From Chitinophagaceae bacterium (GTDB lineage: Bacteria; Bacteroidota; Bacteroidia; Chitinophagales; Chitinophagaceae), in assembly GCA_947455605.1 (NCBI GenBank), contig CANGOX010000001.1, forward strand, positions 86,013-150,012: a stretch of 64,000 nucleotides of DNA. The letters are read 5' to 3'. The stretch's first letter is position 1. Every line of letters begins with the position of its first letter. Below, piece by piece: positions 42,555-50,948 of this stretch. The position numbers and the translations under genes were made by a program. Under the pieces are notes generated by a model. It searched no databases, was not told the origin of the DNA, and saw only the letters and a list, made by a program, of their open reading frames with translations.

Positions 42555-42640
42555 TGGGAAATTTTGGAATTGGGAAATTGGGAAATTGAAAACCCATACT
42601 CATTTTCAAATTCTCAAATTTTCAAATTTTCAAATTGTTT
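42555..42640. repeat. 8-bp hairpin array (GGGAAATT / TTTTCAAA)
   Basis: GGGAAATT, TTGGAATT, GGGAAATT, GGGAAATT is followed by TTTTCAAA, TTCTCAAA, TTTTCAAA, TTTTCAAA. The word is like that at 32549-32659. It separates the kinase gene from the YhcH-family gene. Confidence 0.72.
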
Positions 42641-42641
42641 T

Positions 42642-43094
42642 ATGATTTTAGATAGTCTGTCAAATGCCGGTAAGTATGCAGGATTGAATCCCCTTTTTGC
42701 AAAAGCTTTTGCCTATATCAATGCAACAGACCTCGCTTCACTGGAAGTTGGGAAATTTGATATTGAAGGAGAGAATATTCGTGGGATTGTTTCGGATAAG
42801 AATGGAGTGAAGTCTGAAGAGTCTACTGCTAAATTTGAATGCCATAATGCTCATATTGATATTCAGGTTTGTATTCGTGGTAAAGAAACCCTGGGCTGGA
42901 AACCTAGAGGTACCTGTGTGGCACCCAGAGGTGAATATAATGCAGAGAAAGACGTGTTGTTTTATGATGATGCACCGGATATGTTCTTTGGCATGACGGA
43001 TAACCAGTTTGCTATTTTCTATCCGGAAGATGTGCATGCACCGATGATCGGCGAAGGGCCTATTAAAAAGCTCGTGATCAAAATCAAGATCTAA
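42642..43094 (+). CDS. YhcH/YjgK/YiaL family protein
   Basis: The ATG at 42642 gives MILDSLSNAGKYAGLNPLF, the normal start of this family; the longer frame would run through a repeat. The 150-residue protein has a cupin-like beta fold, with ECHNAHIDIQVCIRGKETLGW in its middle and FFGMTDNQFAIFYPEDVHAP near the C-terminus. The His/Glu residues in these segments are the likely metal ligands. Family members accompany sugar and sialic acid genes and may be epimerases or anomerases. Here it lies next to KDG kinase, so a role in uronate handling is inferred. Confidence 0.85.
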   Translation: MILDSLSNAGKYAGLNPLFAKAFAYINATDLASLEVGKFDIEGENIRGIVSDKNGVKSEESTAKFECHNAHIDIQVCIRGKETLGWKPRGTCVAPRGEYNAEKDVLFYDDAPDMFFGMTDNQFAIFYPEDVHAPMIGEGPIKKLVIKIKI

Positions 43095-43171
43095 GTATTT
43101 TTTGTTGTGAGATGATAAAGGATCGCATTCTGTACTTGTACGGGGTGCGATTTTTGTTTGAGAAATATTCT

Positions 43172-43292
43172 CTCTGCGGTTAACGCTGCATCGCCCTGCC
43201 TATGCGGTGAAAGCATATTTCAATTCAAAACAGAATAAAATTATAGAGTAATATTCACCGCGGAGAAGGGGAGTACAGGGAGTTAACGCAGA
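43172..43292. repeat. Interspersed GC-rich repeat (CTCTGCGGTTAACGC ... GTTAACGCAGAG)
   Basis: The left part reads CTCTGCGGTTAACGC and the right part GTTAACGCAGAG. Between them are smaller complementary words, GCGGTGAA and TTCACCGC. It fills most of the gap between the convergent YhcH and KDG kinase 2 genes. Nothing else was seen in it. Confidence 0.55.
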
Positions 43293-43295
43293 GTG

Positions 43296-44309
43296 TTATC
43301 CTTTGGATTCTTCCTCAACGGTTAACACATCCTGATCCGTTGCATCACCCTGCTCCTGTAGTTTACCGAAGGCGGCAGCAGTAGCGTAATTGAGAAGTTC
43401 CTGTGGCTGATCGGGATTAGTTAATAGTCCATAGATCAATCCTGCCATAAAACAGTCTCCACTTCCTGACCTGTCTACTACACCGGCGCAGGTAAATTCG
43501 TTGGAGATATAGGCTTTGCCATTGATGAGCAAAGTGGTGTAATAAAAAATATGATCGTTTGCACTGTCAAACCGGAAAGTATTGGCTACCACTTTGCACT
43601 TGGGGAATTTCTGCATGATTTCCCGTGACGTAGCTTCCGCATGATCAGTGTATGCCTTCTTTGTTTTTTTATCATGGATCTGTTCATCTATAACTGTACC
43701 TAATAAAGTATTGGCACTCCATATATTACCCATAATCACATCGCAATATTGTACCAGTTGGGGCATTACTTCAAATGGCTGCTTTCCATATTTCCAGAGT
43801 TTGGAACGGTAGTTAAGATCAACAGAGATCGTGATATTTCTTTTGGATGCGGCTTCCAAAGCTTCCAGACAAACATCAGCCACACTTTCATTGATAGCTG
43901 GGCTGATCGCCGTAAAATGAAACCAGCTGATCCCTTCAAATATCTGATCCCAATTGATCATCCCTCTTTTCAGTTCGGAGAAAGAAGAACGGTCACGATC
44001 GTAAACCACCCCACCTTTGATATCGGCACCTGTTTCTAAGTAATATAAGCCTATTCTGTTACCGGAAAATAAGATGGGAGATGTATCGATCTTTTTTCGC
44101 TGGAGGTATTGAATCACGTATTGCGACATAAAATTATCCGGCAATACGGTACAATAAGTTACGGGAATATTCCATCCTGCCAAAGCGGTAGCCACATTGG
44201 CTTCGGCACCGCCTACGAATAAGAGCATAGGGTTTTTGTCGGCCCTTCCATCTTTGGGAGAGGGAGACAAACGCAATAGTAATTCGCCCATGCATAAAAC
44301 ATTATTCAT
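43296..44309 (-). CDS. 2-keto-3-deoxygluconate kinase-like PfkB sugar kinase, copy 2
   Basis: The 337-residue protein resembles copy 1. It has MGELLLRLSPSP, the FVGGAEANVATALAGW motif, RIGLYYLETGAD, the HFTAISPAI and SVDLNYRSKLWKYG segments, and RSGSGDCFMAGLIYGL (about residues 283-298). Presumably it also phosphorylates KDG or a related ketodeoxy sugar acid. It is 16 bases after kduI and runs in the same direction, so it is likely co-transcribed with it. Two paralogues may reflect separate regulation: copy 1 with eda, copy 2 with the unsaturated-uronate branch. Confidence 0.82.
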   Translation of the reverse strand: MNNVLCMGELLLRLSPSPKDGRADKNPMLLFVGGAEANVATALAGWNIPVTYCTVLPDNFMSQYVIQYLQRKKIDTSPILFSGNRIGLYYLETGADIKGGVVYDRDRSSFSELKRGMINWDQIFEGISWFHFTAISPAINESVADVCLEALEAASKRNITISVDLNYRSKLWKYGKQPFEVMPQLVQYCDVIMGNIWSANTLLGTVIDEQIHDKKTKKAYTDHAEATSREIMQKFPKCKVVANTFRFDSANDHIFYYTTLLINGKAYISNEFTCAGVVDRSGSGDCFMAGLIYGLLTNPDQPQELLNYATAAAFGKLQEQGDATDQDVLTVEEESKG

Positions 44310-44325
44310 AGGGTAGGATTCATAA

Positions 44326-45156
44326 TTATTTCATGTCTCCGATTGCAACAGGATCCATATCTGTGAATGTATAGTTCTCACCAGCCATCGCCCAAATAAA
44401 ACCATAATTGGTTGAGCCTGGTCCGCAATGTACAGACCATGGTGGTGAGATCACAGCTTCATGATTGGCCATTACGATATGACGGGTTTCCTGCGGCTCT
44501 CCCATTAAATGGAAGATGCGGTGTTGCTCCGGCACATCAAAATAGAAATAGACTTCCATACGGCGGGTATGGGTATGCGGCGGAACCGAATTCCAAACAC
44601 TGCCATCGGCCAAAACTGTTAAGCCCATAACCAACTGGCAACTTTGTATCCCATCCTGGTGAATGTATTTGTAGATGGTTCTTTTGTTGGCAGTAGCCTG
44701 ATCGCCCAGGTTTACAGGAGACGCTTCTTCTTTGGTCATCTTCCTGTTAGGATACGTATGATGTGCTGTTGTAGACATCAAGAAGAAACTTGCCGGATCT
44801 GTTGCTGATCTACTCGCAAAAGAAACCTCTTTGGTGCCTTTACCCAGGTATACAGCATCCAGTTTATTCAATTCATACACAACACCATCTGCTTCTAGTA
44901 CACCGGCTCCTCCTACATTGATGATACCTAATTCTCTTCTCTCCAAAAAGTATTCTGCGCGAAGCTCCGCTTCATTTGGCAGGGATACTTTTTCTTTAAT
45001 GGGTTTTACGCCACCAACAATCACACGATCAAAATGAGAGTATACCAATGTGATCTCATCGGCTTTCATCACTTGTTGTACCAGAAAATTAGAGCGGAGC
45101 TCTTCGGTACTCATTCCTTTTACTTCTTTTGGGCTTGCCTGGAATCGAATTTCCAT
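44326..45156 (-). CDS. kduI: 5-keto-4-deoxyuronate isomerase
   Basis: KduI isomerises 5-keto-4-deoxyuronate (from unsaturated galacturonate after lyase and GH105 action) to 2,5-diketo-3-deoxygluconate. The 276-residue protein has the cupin-like core with PPHTHTRRMEVYFYFD (about 193-208) and its zinc ligands (two His and a Glu), and a further His in IVMANHEAVISPPWSVHCG. The length fits the family. KduD is upstream and the PfkB kinase copy 2 downstream, forming a functional triad that leads to KDPG. Confidence 0.95.
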   Translation of the reverse strand: MEIRFQASPKEVKGMSTEELRSNFLVQQVMKADEITLVYSHFDRVIVGGVKPIKEKVSLPNEAELRAEYFLERRELGIINVGGAGVLEADGVVYELNKLDAVYLGKGTKEVSFASRSATDPASFFLMSTTAHHTYPNRKMTKEEASPVNLGDQATANKRTIYKYIHQDGIQSCQLVMGLTVLADGSVWNSVPPHTHTRRMEVYFYFDVPEQHRIFHLMGEPQETRHIVMANHEAVISPPWSVHCGPGSTNYGFIWAMAGENYTFTDMDPVAIGDMK

Positions 45157-45159
45157 ATC

Positions 45160-45248
45160 GTTTATTGGTTTACTTGTTTATTGGTTTATTGGTTTATTCG
45201 CTGTTGGGCTTTTTGGGTTACTAATAATCAAGTAAACCAATAAACCAA
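45160..45248. repeat. 8-bp hairpin array (GGTTTATT) between kduD and kduI
   Basis: TCGTTTAT, TGGTTTAC, TTGTTTAT, TGGTTTAT, TGGTTTAT on one side and AAGTAAACCAATAAACC on the other. It belongs to the family of 2535-2604. It lies between two co-directional genes of one pathway. Confidence 0.75.
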
Positions 45249-45252
45249 CAAC

Positions 45253-46020
45253 TTACCTACCCATCCATCCTCCATCCACTACCAAAATAGTTCCATTTAC
45301 ATAAGATGCTGCATCTGATGCTAAAAACACAACGGGGCCTTTGAAATCTTCGGGTTGTCCCCAGCGGTTCGCAGGTATTCTTGAGAGAATGGAAGCACTT
45401 CTTTCCGGATCATTGCGTAAAGCTTCGGTGTTATCCGTGGCAATATATCCCGGTGCAATGCCATTTACATTTACACCTTTGGATGCCCATTCGTTAGCCA
45501 ATGCTTTTAACAGACTGCTTAATGCACCTTTACTGGCTGCATAACCCGGCACATTGATGCCTCCCTGAAAACTGAGTAATGAGCAGGTGAATATGATTTT
45601 TCCGGATCCTCTTTCGATCATTTTTTTACCCAGTTCTCTGGCAAGGATAAAGGGTGCATCCAGATTTAGTGATAATACGGTATCCCAATATTCATCCGGA
45701 TGTTCTGCTGCGGGTTTGCGCATAATAGTTCCCGCATTATTCACCAGAATATCGATCACAGGATTTTCTGCATTCAGTTTGTTGATAAAAGTATGCAAGG
45801 CTTCACGATCTGAAAGATTGGCAGCATAGGCTTTGAAAGTTCTTCCCAAGGCCTGAATTTTCTTTTCAATATCACTACCCGCTAATTCCAGTGAACCGGA
45901 CACACCAATAATATCTGCACCGGCTTCTGCCAGTCCGATAGCCATGGCTTTACCTATACCTTTGTTGCAACCGGTAACCAATGCGATCTTTCCCGTTAAA
46001 TTGAATGATGTGGCAGCCAT
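45253..46020 (-). CDS. kduD: 2-deoxy-D-gluconate 3-dehydrogenase / KduD
   Basis: This short-chain dehydrogenase reduces 2,5-diketo-3-deoxygluconate to KDG. The 255-residue protein has the cofactor motif TGCNKGIGKA (about residues 15-24), NNAGTIMRKPA, the catalytic Ser region FTCSLLSFQGG, and YAASKGALSSLLKA with the Tyr-x-x-x-Lys pair. The FKGPVVFLASDAASYVNGTI end matches KduD. A LacI-type operator lies about 80-100 bases upstream. Confidence 0.93.
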   Translation of the reverse strand: MAATSFNLTGKIALVTGCNKGIGKAMAIGLAEAGADIIGVSGSLELAGSDIEKKIQALGRTFKAYAANLSDREALHTFINKLNAENPVIDILVNNAGTIMRKPAAEHPDEYWDTVLSLNLDAPFILARELGKKMIERGSGKIIFTCSLLSFQGGINVPGYAASKGALSSLLKALANEWASKGVNVNGIAPGYIATDNTEALRNDPERSASILSRIPANRWGQPEDFKGPVVFLASDAASYVNGTILVVDGGWMGR

Positions 46021-46101
46021 ATTGAAATGCAGATTATAAGTTTAAAAGTAATGTATTGATACAAAGCTTACAGATTCCGGCAAAAAATGCCTGAATTAAT
46101 T

Positions 46102-46117
46102 ACGAAAACGATTGCAC
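46102..46117. promoter_or_regulatory. LacI-type operator upstream of kduD
   Basis: The reverse complement GTGCAATCGTTTTCGT has the GCAATCGTT core and 13 of 16 positions identical to the eda-kdgK site. It lies in the gap between uxaC and kduD, in kduD's control region. Confidence 0.6.
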
Positions 46118-46127
46118 AGGTAATGTC

Positions 46128-47555
46128 TTACTTAACGGAGTAAGGTATGGTTAACTGCCATCCAAAATAATTTCGGGCATTGTGAAAACAGATATCCTTT
46201 ATCACTGTACCAACCCATTCCATATCATTTGGCAATTCTCCATTTTCTATCTCTTCACCAAAAAGATTACAGAGTATTCTTCTGAAATATTCATGACGGG
46301 GATAAGATAAGAAACTTCTGGAATCAGTTAACATACCTACAAACCTACTCAGGAGCCCCATATTAGACAAGGCATTCATCTGTTTCACCATGCCATCTTT
46401 CTGATCAAGGAACCACCAGGCAGAACCAAACTGGATCTTGCCCGCAACAGAACCATCATTATAATTTCCGATCATCGTAGCCATCATTTCATTGTCTGCG
46501 GGATTGAGGTTATAAATGATCGTCTTAGCCAGTTTGTTATCATTATCCAGTTTGGTCATGAATTTTGCCAATGCCCTACTCTGAGAAAAATCGCCGATAG
46601 AATCCCATCCGGTATCAGGGCCCAATTGCTGAAGCATGCGATCATTATTATTACGCAATGCCCCAAGGTGAAATTGCTGTACCCAGCCTTTCTCCCAATC
46701 CCATTCTGCAAAATGTACCAGCATAGCTGATTTGAATTTACGCTGTTCACTATCATTGAGCTGTTTGCCTGCATGGATCTTATTAAAAATGGTATCGATC
46801 TCAGATCCGGTAAAATCTTCTGCATAGATCTCCTCTAAGCCATGGTCGGAAACTTTACAACCCACAGAGGCGAAGAAATCATGACGGCTTTGTAATGCAT
46901 AGAGAAAATCATCAAAGGATGAAACCGCGATCCCGCTAACAATTTCCAGCTTCTTAATATAGGCGTTGAAGTTTTCCGCACTGGTTACATTCATCGCCTG
47001 ATCCGGACGAAAGGCAGGCAGGATGGGAATTTCAAAACCATCTTTCTTTATCTGAAGATGATATTCCAGTGAGTCAACAGGATCATCTGTTGTACATACC
47101 AATGCCACATTCATTTTACGTAATAGGTTCTTAACCGAATACTCTTTTGTTTGCAGTAAGGCCGTACAGGTATCATAGATCTTATCAGCAGTGTCTGCAT
47201 TCAAAATATCATTCACACCAAAATAACGCTGCAGCTCGAGATGCGTCCAGTGGTAAAGTGGATTGCGCAATGTATAAGGAACGGTTACTGCCCATTGTTT
47301 GAATTTATCTCTGTCGGACTGTGCACCGGTACAATAACTTTCGTCCACCCCATTGGTACGCATGGCCCTCCATTTATAATGATCTCCATACAACCACACC
47401 TGCGTCAGGTTTTCAAACTGGTGATCATTGGCAATCTGTTGTGGAGATAAATGACAATGATAATCGATAATGGGCATCTCTTTCGCATAACCATGATACA
47501 ACTGCTGCGCTGTTTGGTTTGATAACAGAAAATTCTCGTCTAAAAACTTTTTCAT
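46128..47555 (-). CDS. uxaC: Uronate isomerase (glucuronate/galacturonate isomerase)
   Basis: UxaC converts galacturonate to tagaturonate and glucuronate to fructuronate. The 475-residue protein belongs to the amidohydrolase-like superfamily, with the N-terminal metal motif IIDYHCHLSPQQIA (about residues 29-42). The LVCTTDDPVDSL segment is also present. The C-terminal GMLTDSRSFLSYPRHEYFRRI, with Asp and Arg residues, is typical. The 216-base upstream gap contains a repeat array, so it may be transcribed separately from uxaA. Confidence 0.96.
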   Translation of the reverse strand: MKKFLDENFLLSNQTAQQLYHGYAKEMPIIDYHCHLSPQQIANDHQFENLTQVWLYGDHYKWRAMRTNGVDESYCTGAQSDRDKFKQWAVTVPYTLRNPLYHWTHLELQRYFGVNDILNADTADKIYDTCTALLQTKEYSVKNLLRKMNVALVCTTDDPVDSLEYHLQIKKDGFEIPILPAFRPDQAMNVTSAENFNAYIKKLEIVSGIAVSSFDDFLYALQSRHDFFASVGCKVSDHGLEEIYAEDFTGSEIDTIFNKIHAGKQLNDSEQRKFKSAMLVHFAEWDWEKGWVQQFHLGALRNNNDRMLQQLGPDTGWDSIGDFSQSRALAKFMTKLDNDNKLAKTIIYNLNPADNEMMATMIGNYNDGSVAGKIQFGSAWWFLDQKDGMVKQMNALSNMGLLSRFVGMLTDSRSFLSYPRHEYFRRILCNLFGEEIENGELPNDMEWVGTVIKDICFHNARNYFGWQLTIPYSVK

Positions 47556-47657
47556 CGTATTTATTAATTCGTTGTAAACATTCGATTCGTTGTAATAAAC
47601 GCATTCATCAATGCATCATGTTAGCTACCGATATACCGTCCTGATGGGACGATTTTT

Positions 47658-47675
47658 GTTTAGCTTGCGCTAAAC
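47658..47675. terminator. Short hairpin after uxaA (GTTTAGC / GCTAAAC)
   Basis: Perfect 7-bp arms with a 4-base loop lie between uxaA and uxaC. A TACCGTCCTGATGGGACG hairpin-like segment lies just upstream at about 47636-47653. Confidence 0.45.
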
Positions 47676-47683
47676 AAGGTGTC

Positions 47684-47768
47684 TCAAACTCCAAACTCCA
47701 AACTCCAAACTCCAAACTCCAAACTCCAAACTCCAAACTCCAAACTCCAAACTCCAAACCCCAAACTC
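47684..47768. repeat. Near-perfect 7-bp tandem array, about 12 copies of CCAAACT
   Basis: The heptamer CCAAACT repeats about 12 times with little change, ending four bases before the uxaA stop. It is the reverse complement of the AGTTTGG word of 34441-34478. It is the least degenerate array of the window, so it is probably the youngest or the most prone to slippage. Confidence 0.92.
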
Positions 47769-47771
47769 TCT

Positions 47772-49421
47772 CTACAAGCTTACTCCCCGCTTCCAGGGTA
47801 TGAAATCATCCTGATTTAATAACACGGCTTTCGGTATCACTTCTCCGCTGGCAGCTTTGATGCAGTACTCCAGAATTTCTTCTCCCATTTCTTCAATGGT
47901 TTTTTCTCCATCAATGATTGGGCCGGTGTTGATATCAATGATATCACCCATTCTTTTGGTGAGTGCTGTATTGGTTGCCACTTTAATAGTTGGGCAAACC
48001 GGGTTTCCGGTAGGTGTACCCAAACCTGTGGTAAATAATATCAAAGTTGCTCCACTGGCGGCTTCACCTGTGGTTGCTTCCACATCATTTCCGGGTGTAC
48101 AAACCAGGCTTAAGCCGGGATTTGTAGCAGGTTCTGTATAATCCAATACATCTACTACGGGAGAGTTGCCGCCTTTTCTTGCTGCACCATTACTTTTAAT
48201 AGCATCGGTGATCAGGCCATCTTTGATATTGCCGGGAGACGGATTCATATCAAACCCTGAACCCACACTTTGTGCCTGGCTGTTATAGGTGGTCATGAGG
48301 TGAATGAACTTTTTTGCCGCTGCTTCATCTATCGTTCTGTCGATCAGCTGTTGCTCGGCTCCGCATAATTCAGGGAATTCTGCGAGTAATATTTTTCCGC
48401 CCAATCCAACCACCAGATCCGAACAATAACCTACAGCCGGATTTGCTGAGATACCACTAAACCCATCACTACCACCACATTTTACGCCGATACATAATTT
48501 ATCAAGTGAGGCCGGTTTTCTTTCCAGTTTATTGATCTCAACCAGACCCTCAAATGTTTTTTTAATCGCTTCAGTGATCAGTTGCTCTTCGCTCTGTGAT
48601 TGCTGTTGTTCAAAAACATAGAGCGTTTTATCAAATCCGGGATTATGTTTTTTGATATCATCCAGCAGGTTTTGTGTTTGCAGATGCTGACAACCCAGGC
48701 TCAAAATGGTAACACCGGCCACATTGGGATGATCTGCATAAGCGGCAAGCAGTTTACTTAAGGTAGCAGCATCCTGTCTGGTTCCGCCGCATCCTCCCTG
48801 GTGGTTAAGGAATTTGATGCCATCTACATTTTTAAATACCCTTTGTGTGATCACATCAGATTCTTTGATGGTAAGATCTGCTTTGGAAATATCTGCGCCA
48901 CTCTTGTATAATTCAAGCAGCAGTTTGGTTTTTTTCTTGTACTTATCGGTTACTTCATAACCCAATTGTGTGTGTAGCGCCTCCTTGATCACATCGAGGT
49001 TTCTGTTCTCACAAAAAACGGTAGGCATGAATAACCAGTAATTGGCCGTACCCACCCGTCCGTCGGATCGGTGATAACCATTAAAGGTTCTGTTCTTATA
49101 TTTGGAAACATCCGGTGCCTGCCACTGATAATGATAAGGCCTGAAGACAAAAGGATCAGCGGCATGTTTGGTATTGGAAGTACTCATCAGGTTACCCGCA
49201 TGTAAAGCCATCTGTGCCTTACCCACTAATACACCATACATAATGATCTCATCGCCTGGCTGCATATCATTCATAAAGAATTTATGCTTGGCAAGAATAT
49301 CATCCTGCAATATATAATCAACACCATTAAAGTTTACCACAGACCCTTTAGAAAGATCGTGAAGGGCAACCAATACATTGTCTTTGGGATGAACCTGTAA
49401 TATGTTCTTTTGAGTACTCAT
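47772..49421 (-). CDS. uxaA: Altronate dehydratase
   Basis: UxaA dehydrates D-altronate to 2-keto-3-deoxygluconate. The 549-residue protein has a small N-terminal SAF domain (about 1-90) and the large UxaA-family domain. Marks of the latter are NHQGGCGGTRQDA (about 208-220) and GVKCGGSDGFSGISANPA. A further mark is the C-terminal TTGLGTPTGNPVCPTIKVATN. Enzymes of this family need iron or manganese. It overlaps the end of uxaB by four bases (ATGA), implying translational coupling. Confidence 0.96.
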   Translation of the reverse strand: MSTQKNILQVHPKDNVLVALHDLSKGSVVNFNGVDYILQDDILAKHKFFMNDMQPGDEIIMYGVLVGKAQMALHAGNLMSTSNTKHAADPFVFRPYHYQWQAPDVSKYKNRTFNGYHRSDGRVGTANYWLFMPTVFCENRNLDVIKEALHTQLGYEVTDKYKKKTKLLLELYKSGADISKADLTIKESDVITQRVFKNVDGIKFLNHQGGCGGTRQDAATLSKLLAAYADHPNVAGVTILSLGCQHLQTQNLLDDIKKHNPGFDKTLYVFEQQQSQSEEQLITEAIKKTFEGLVEINKLERKPASLDKLCIGVKCGGSDGFSGISANPAVGYCSDLVVGLGGKILLAEFPELCGAEQQLIDRTIDEAAAKKFIHLMTTYNSQAQSVGSGFDMNPSPGNIKDGLITDAIKSNGAARKGGNSPVVDVLDYTEPATNPGLSLVCTPGNDVEATTGEAASGATLILFTTGLGTPTGNPVCPTIKVATNTALTKRMGDIIDINTGPIIDGEKTIEEMGEEILEYCIKAASGEVIPKAVLLNQDDFIPWKRGVSL

Positions 49422-50938
49422 GCGACTGATTTTTTGGCAAAGATAGACCGTAGCGTATTTTCTGCACCTTGGTTTCTTAATGATGAAAGATGACTGTTAA
49501 CAGCTTCTGCAAAACCCGGATATTGGGTCAGGTCGGTACCAAATACAGAAACATCTGTCAATATATGATTAACCATCGTTTGCTGGTCAGGTGTTTGCCA
49601 ATGCGCATAAAGAATAGAAGCTTTATCATCATTGATCTTATAAGATCTTTCTCCGTTCATTCCATAATATTGAACTTCATCCTTTTTGGTTGATTGCATA
49701 AAGGCAATAAACGCAGCGAAACCCACTGCCATCCGTTCAGGCACTTCATTACTTATCGAATAATGTTTCTCGATCAGCGGAACGGTACGCATGGCCATTT
49801 TAGAACTATACTGGGCCGTTATATTTAACCAAAGATGTTCAATGAAAGGATTCTTAAACCTATCGATCACCTGAGCGGCAAATTGATGCGCTTCTGCGAG
49901 TGTTATATTGTTTTGTACGATCAATGGGCTGATCTCTTGCAACATAAGCGAAGCAACAAAATTGGTGAATGTCTCATGCTGCATGGCTTCTTTTACAGTA
50001 GTAAAACCGGATAAATGTGCCAGTCCGCAGGATAATGTATGCGTTGCATTCAGCAAACGAAGTTTTAATTCACGGAACTTATTGATATCCGGCGCCAATA
50101 CTAAACCTGTATCACACTGACTGAAGGAAAGTATTTTTTTGGTTCTTTCACTGTTGGTTTCGATAGCCCATAGGCGATAAGGCTCTGACATGATCATCAG
50201 CTTATCTTCATAACCCAGTTGTTTTTCAGCTTCTAGCTGTTCTGCATCTGCCAGTTTACCAGGAACGATACAATCCACCAATGAATTACAAAAGTCATTG
50301 GCTGTTTTAAGCCAGTTCAAAAAGGTTTCAGATACTCCTTTCTGTACAGCAAGTTTCAAAACAATTTCTTTCAGTTTCGTTCCGTTATCCACGATCAGTT
50401 CTGTTGGAATGATCACCATTCCCGATTCCGCACTACCTTCAAAGATCTCATAGCGTGTCATTAAAATTGACAAAACCCTTCCCGGAAATGATTGTGGTTT
50501 TTTGGCTTTCACATCCGATTCGAGGTAATTGATACCCACTTCTGTTGTATTTGATATGATCAGTCTTATCTCCGGGTCTGCCGCACATTGTACTATTTTA
50601 TCCCATTCTTCATTTGCGGATAAAACACGACTGATGGATGCATTGATAAATGTTCTTTCAGAAGGTTTTCCATTCTCAACGCCACGTTCGAGTAAGGTAA
50701 AAAGTCCATCCTGTTCTTTAAATGCGTCTGTACCCCCGGTAGCGGTTGATTTGATCACCACCACTCTGCCATTAAAAACATTTTGCTTATTTGCCTTATC
50801 AATAAAATGATCGGGCAATCCACGCAGTAAAACACCTGTTCCAAACTGCAAAACCTTTTCGGGCAGAGCAAATAATGATTCAGCCGGAGCCAGCTCCTGC
50901 GGCTTTATTTGTGCTAATATTTTTTTCGTTAGTTGCAT
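49418..50938 (-). CDS. uxaB: Tagaturonate reductase (altronate oxidoreductase)
   Basis: UxaB reduces tagaturonate to altronate with NADH. The 506-residue protein belongs to the mannitol-dehydrogenase family. It has a Rossmann N-terminal part with LQFGTGVLLRGLPDHFID (about 31-48), the SNTTEVGINY segment, and the C-terminal domain with RLLNATHTLSCGLAHLSGF. The gene is 10 bases downstream of the CE8-PL10 gene, so lyase and catabolic genes are on one transcript. Confidence 0.94.
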   Translation of the reverse strand: MQLTKKILAQIKPQELAPAESLFALPEKVLQFGTGVLLRGLPDHFIDKANKQNVFNGRVVVIKSTATGGTDAFKEQDGLFTLLERGVENGKPSERTFINASISRVLSANEEWDKIVQCAADPEIRLIISNTTEVGINYLESDVKAKKPQSFPGRVLSILMTRYEIFEGSAESGMVIIPTELIVDNGTKLKEIVLKLAVQKGVSETFLNWLKTANDFCNSLVDCIVPGKLADAEQLEAEKQLGYEDKLMIMSEPYRLWAIETNSERTKKILSFSQCDTGLVLAPDINKFRELKLRLLNATHTLSCGLAHLSGFTTVKEAMQHETFTNFVASLMLQEISPLIVQNNITLAEAHQFAAQVIDRFKNPFIEHLWLNITAQYSSKMAMRTVPLIEKHYSISNEVPERMAVGFAAFIAFMQSTKKDEVQYYGMNGERSYKINDDKASILYAHWQTPDQQTMVNHILTDVSVFGTDLTQYPGFAEAVNSHLSSLRNQGAENTLRSIFAKKSVA

Positions 50939-50948
50939 GTGCTATCTA

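Noticed and set aside
42564..42641. N-terminal extension of the YhcH-family protein
   Set aside because: It would translate the octamer repeat array; the homologous start is the ATG at 42642.
47684..47768. Possible CRISPR array
   Set aside because: Units are 7 bp with no spacers and there are no cas genes in the window; the same holds for the other arrays.
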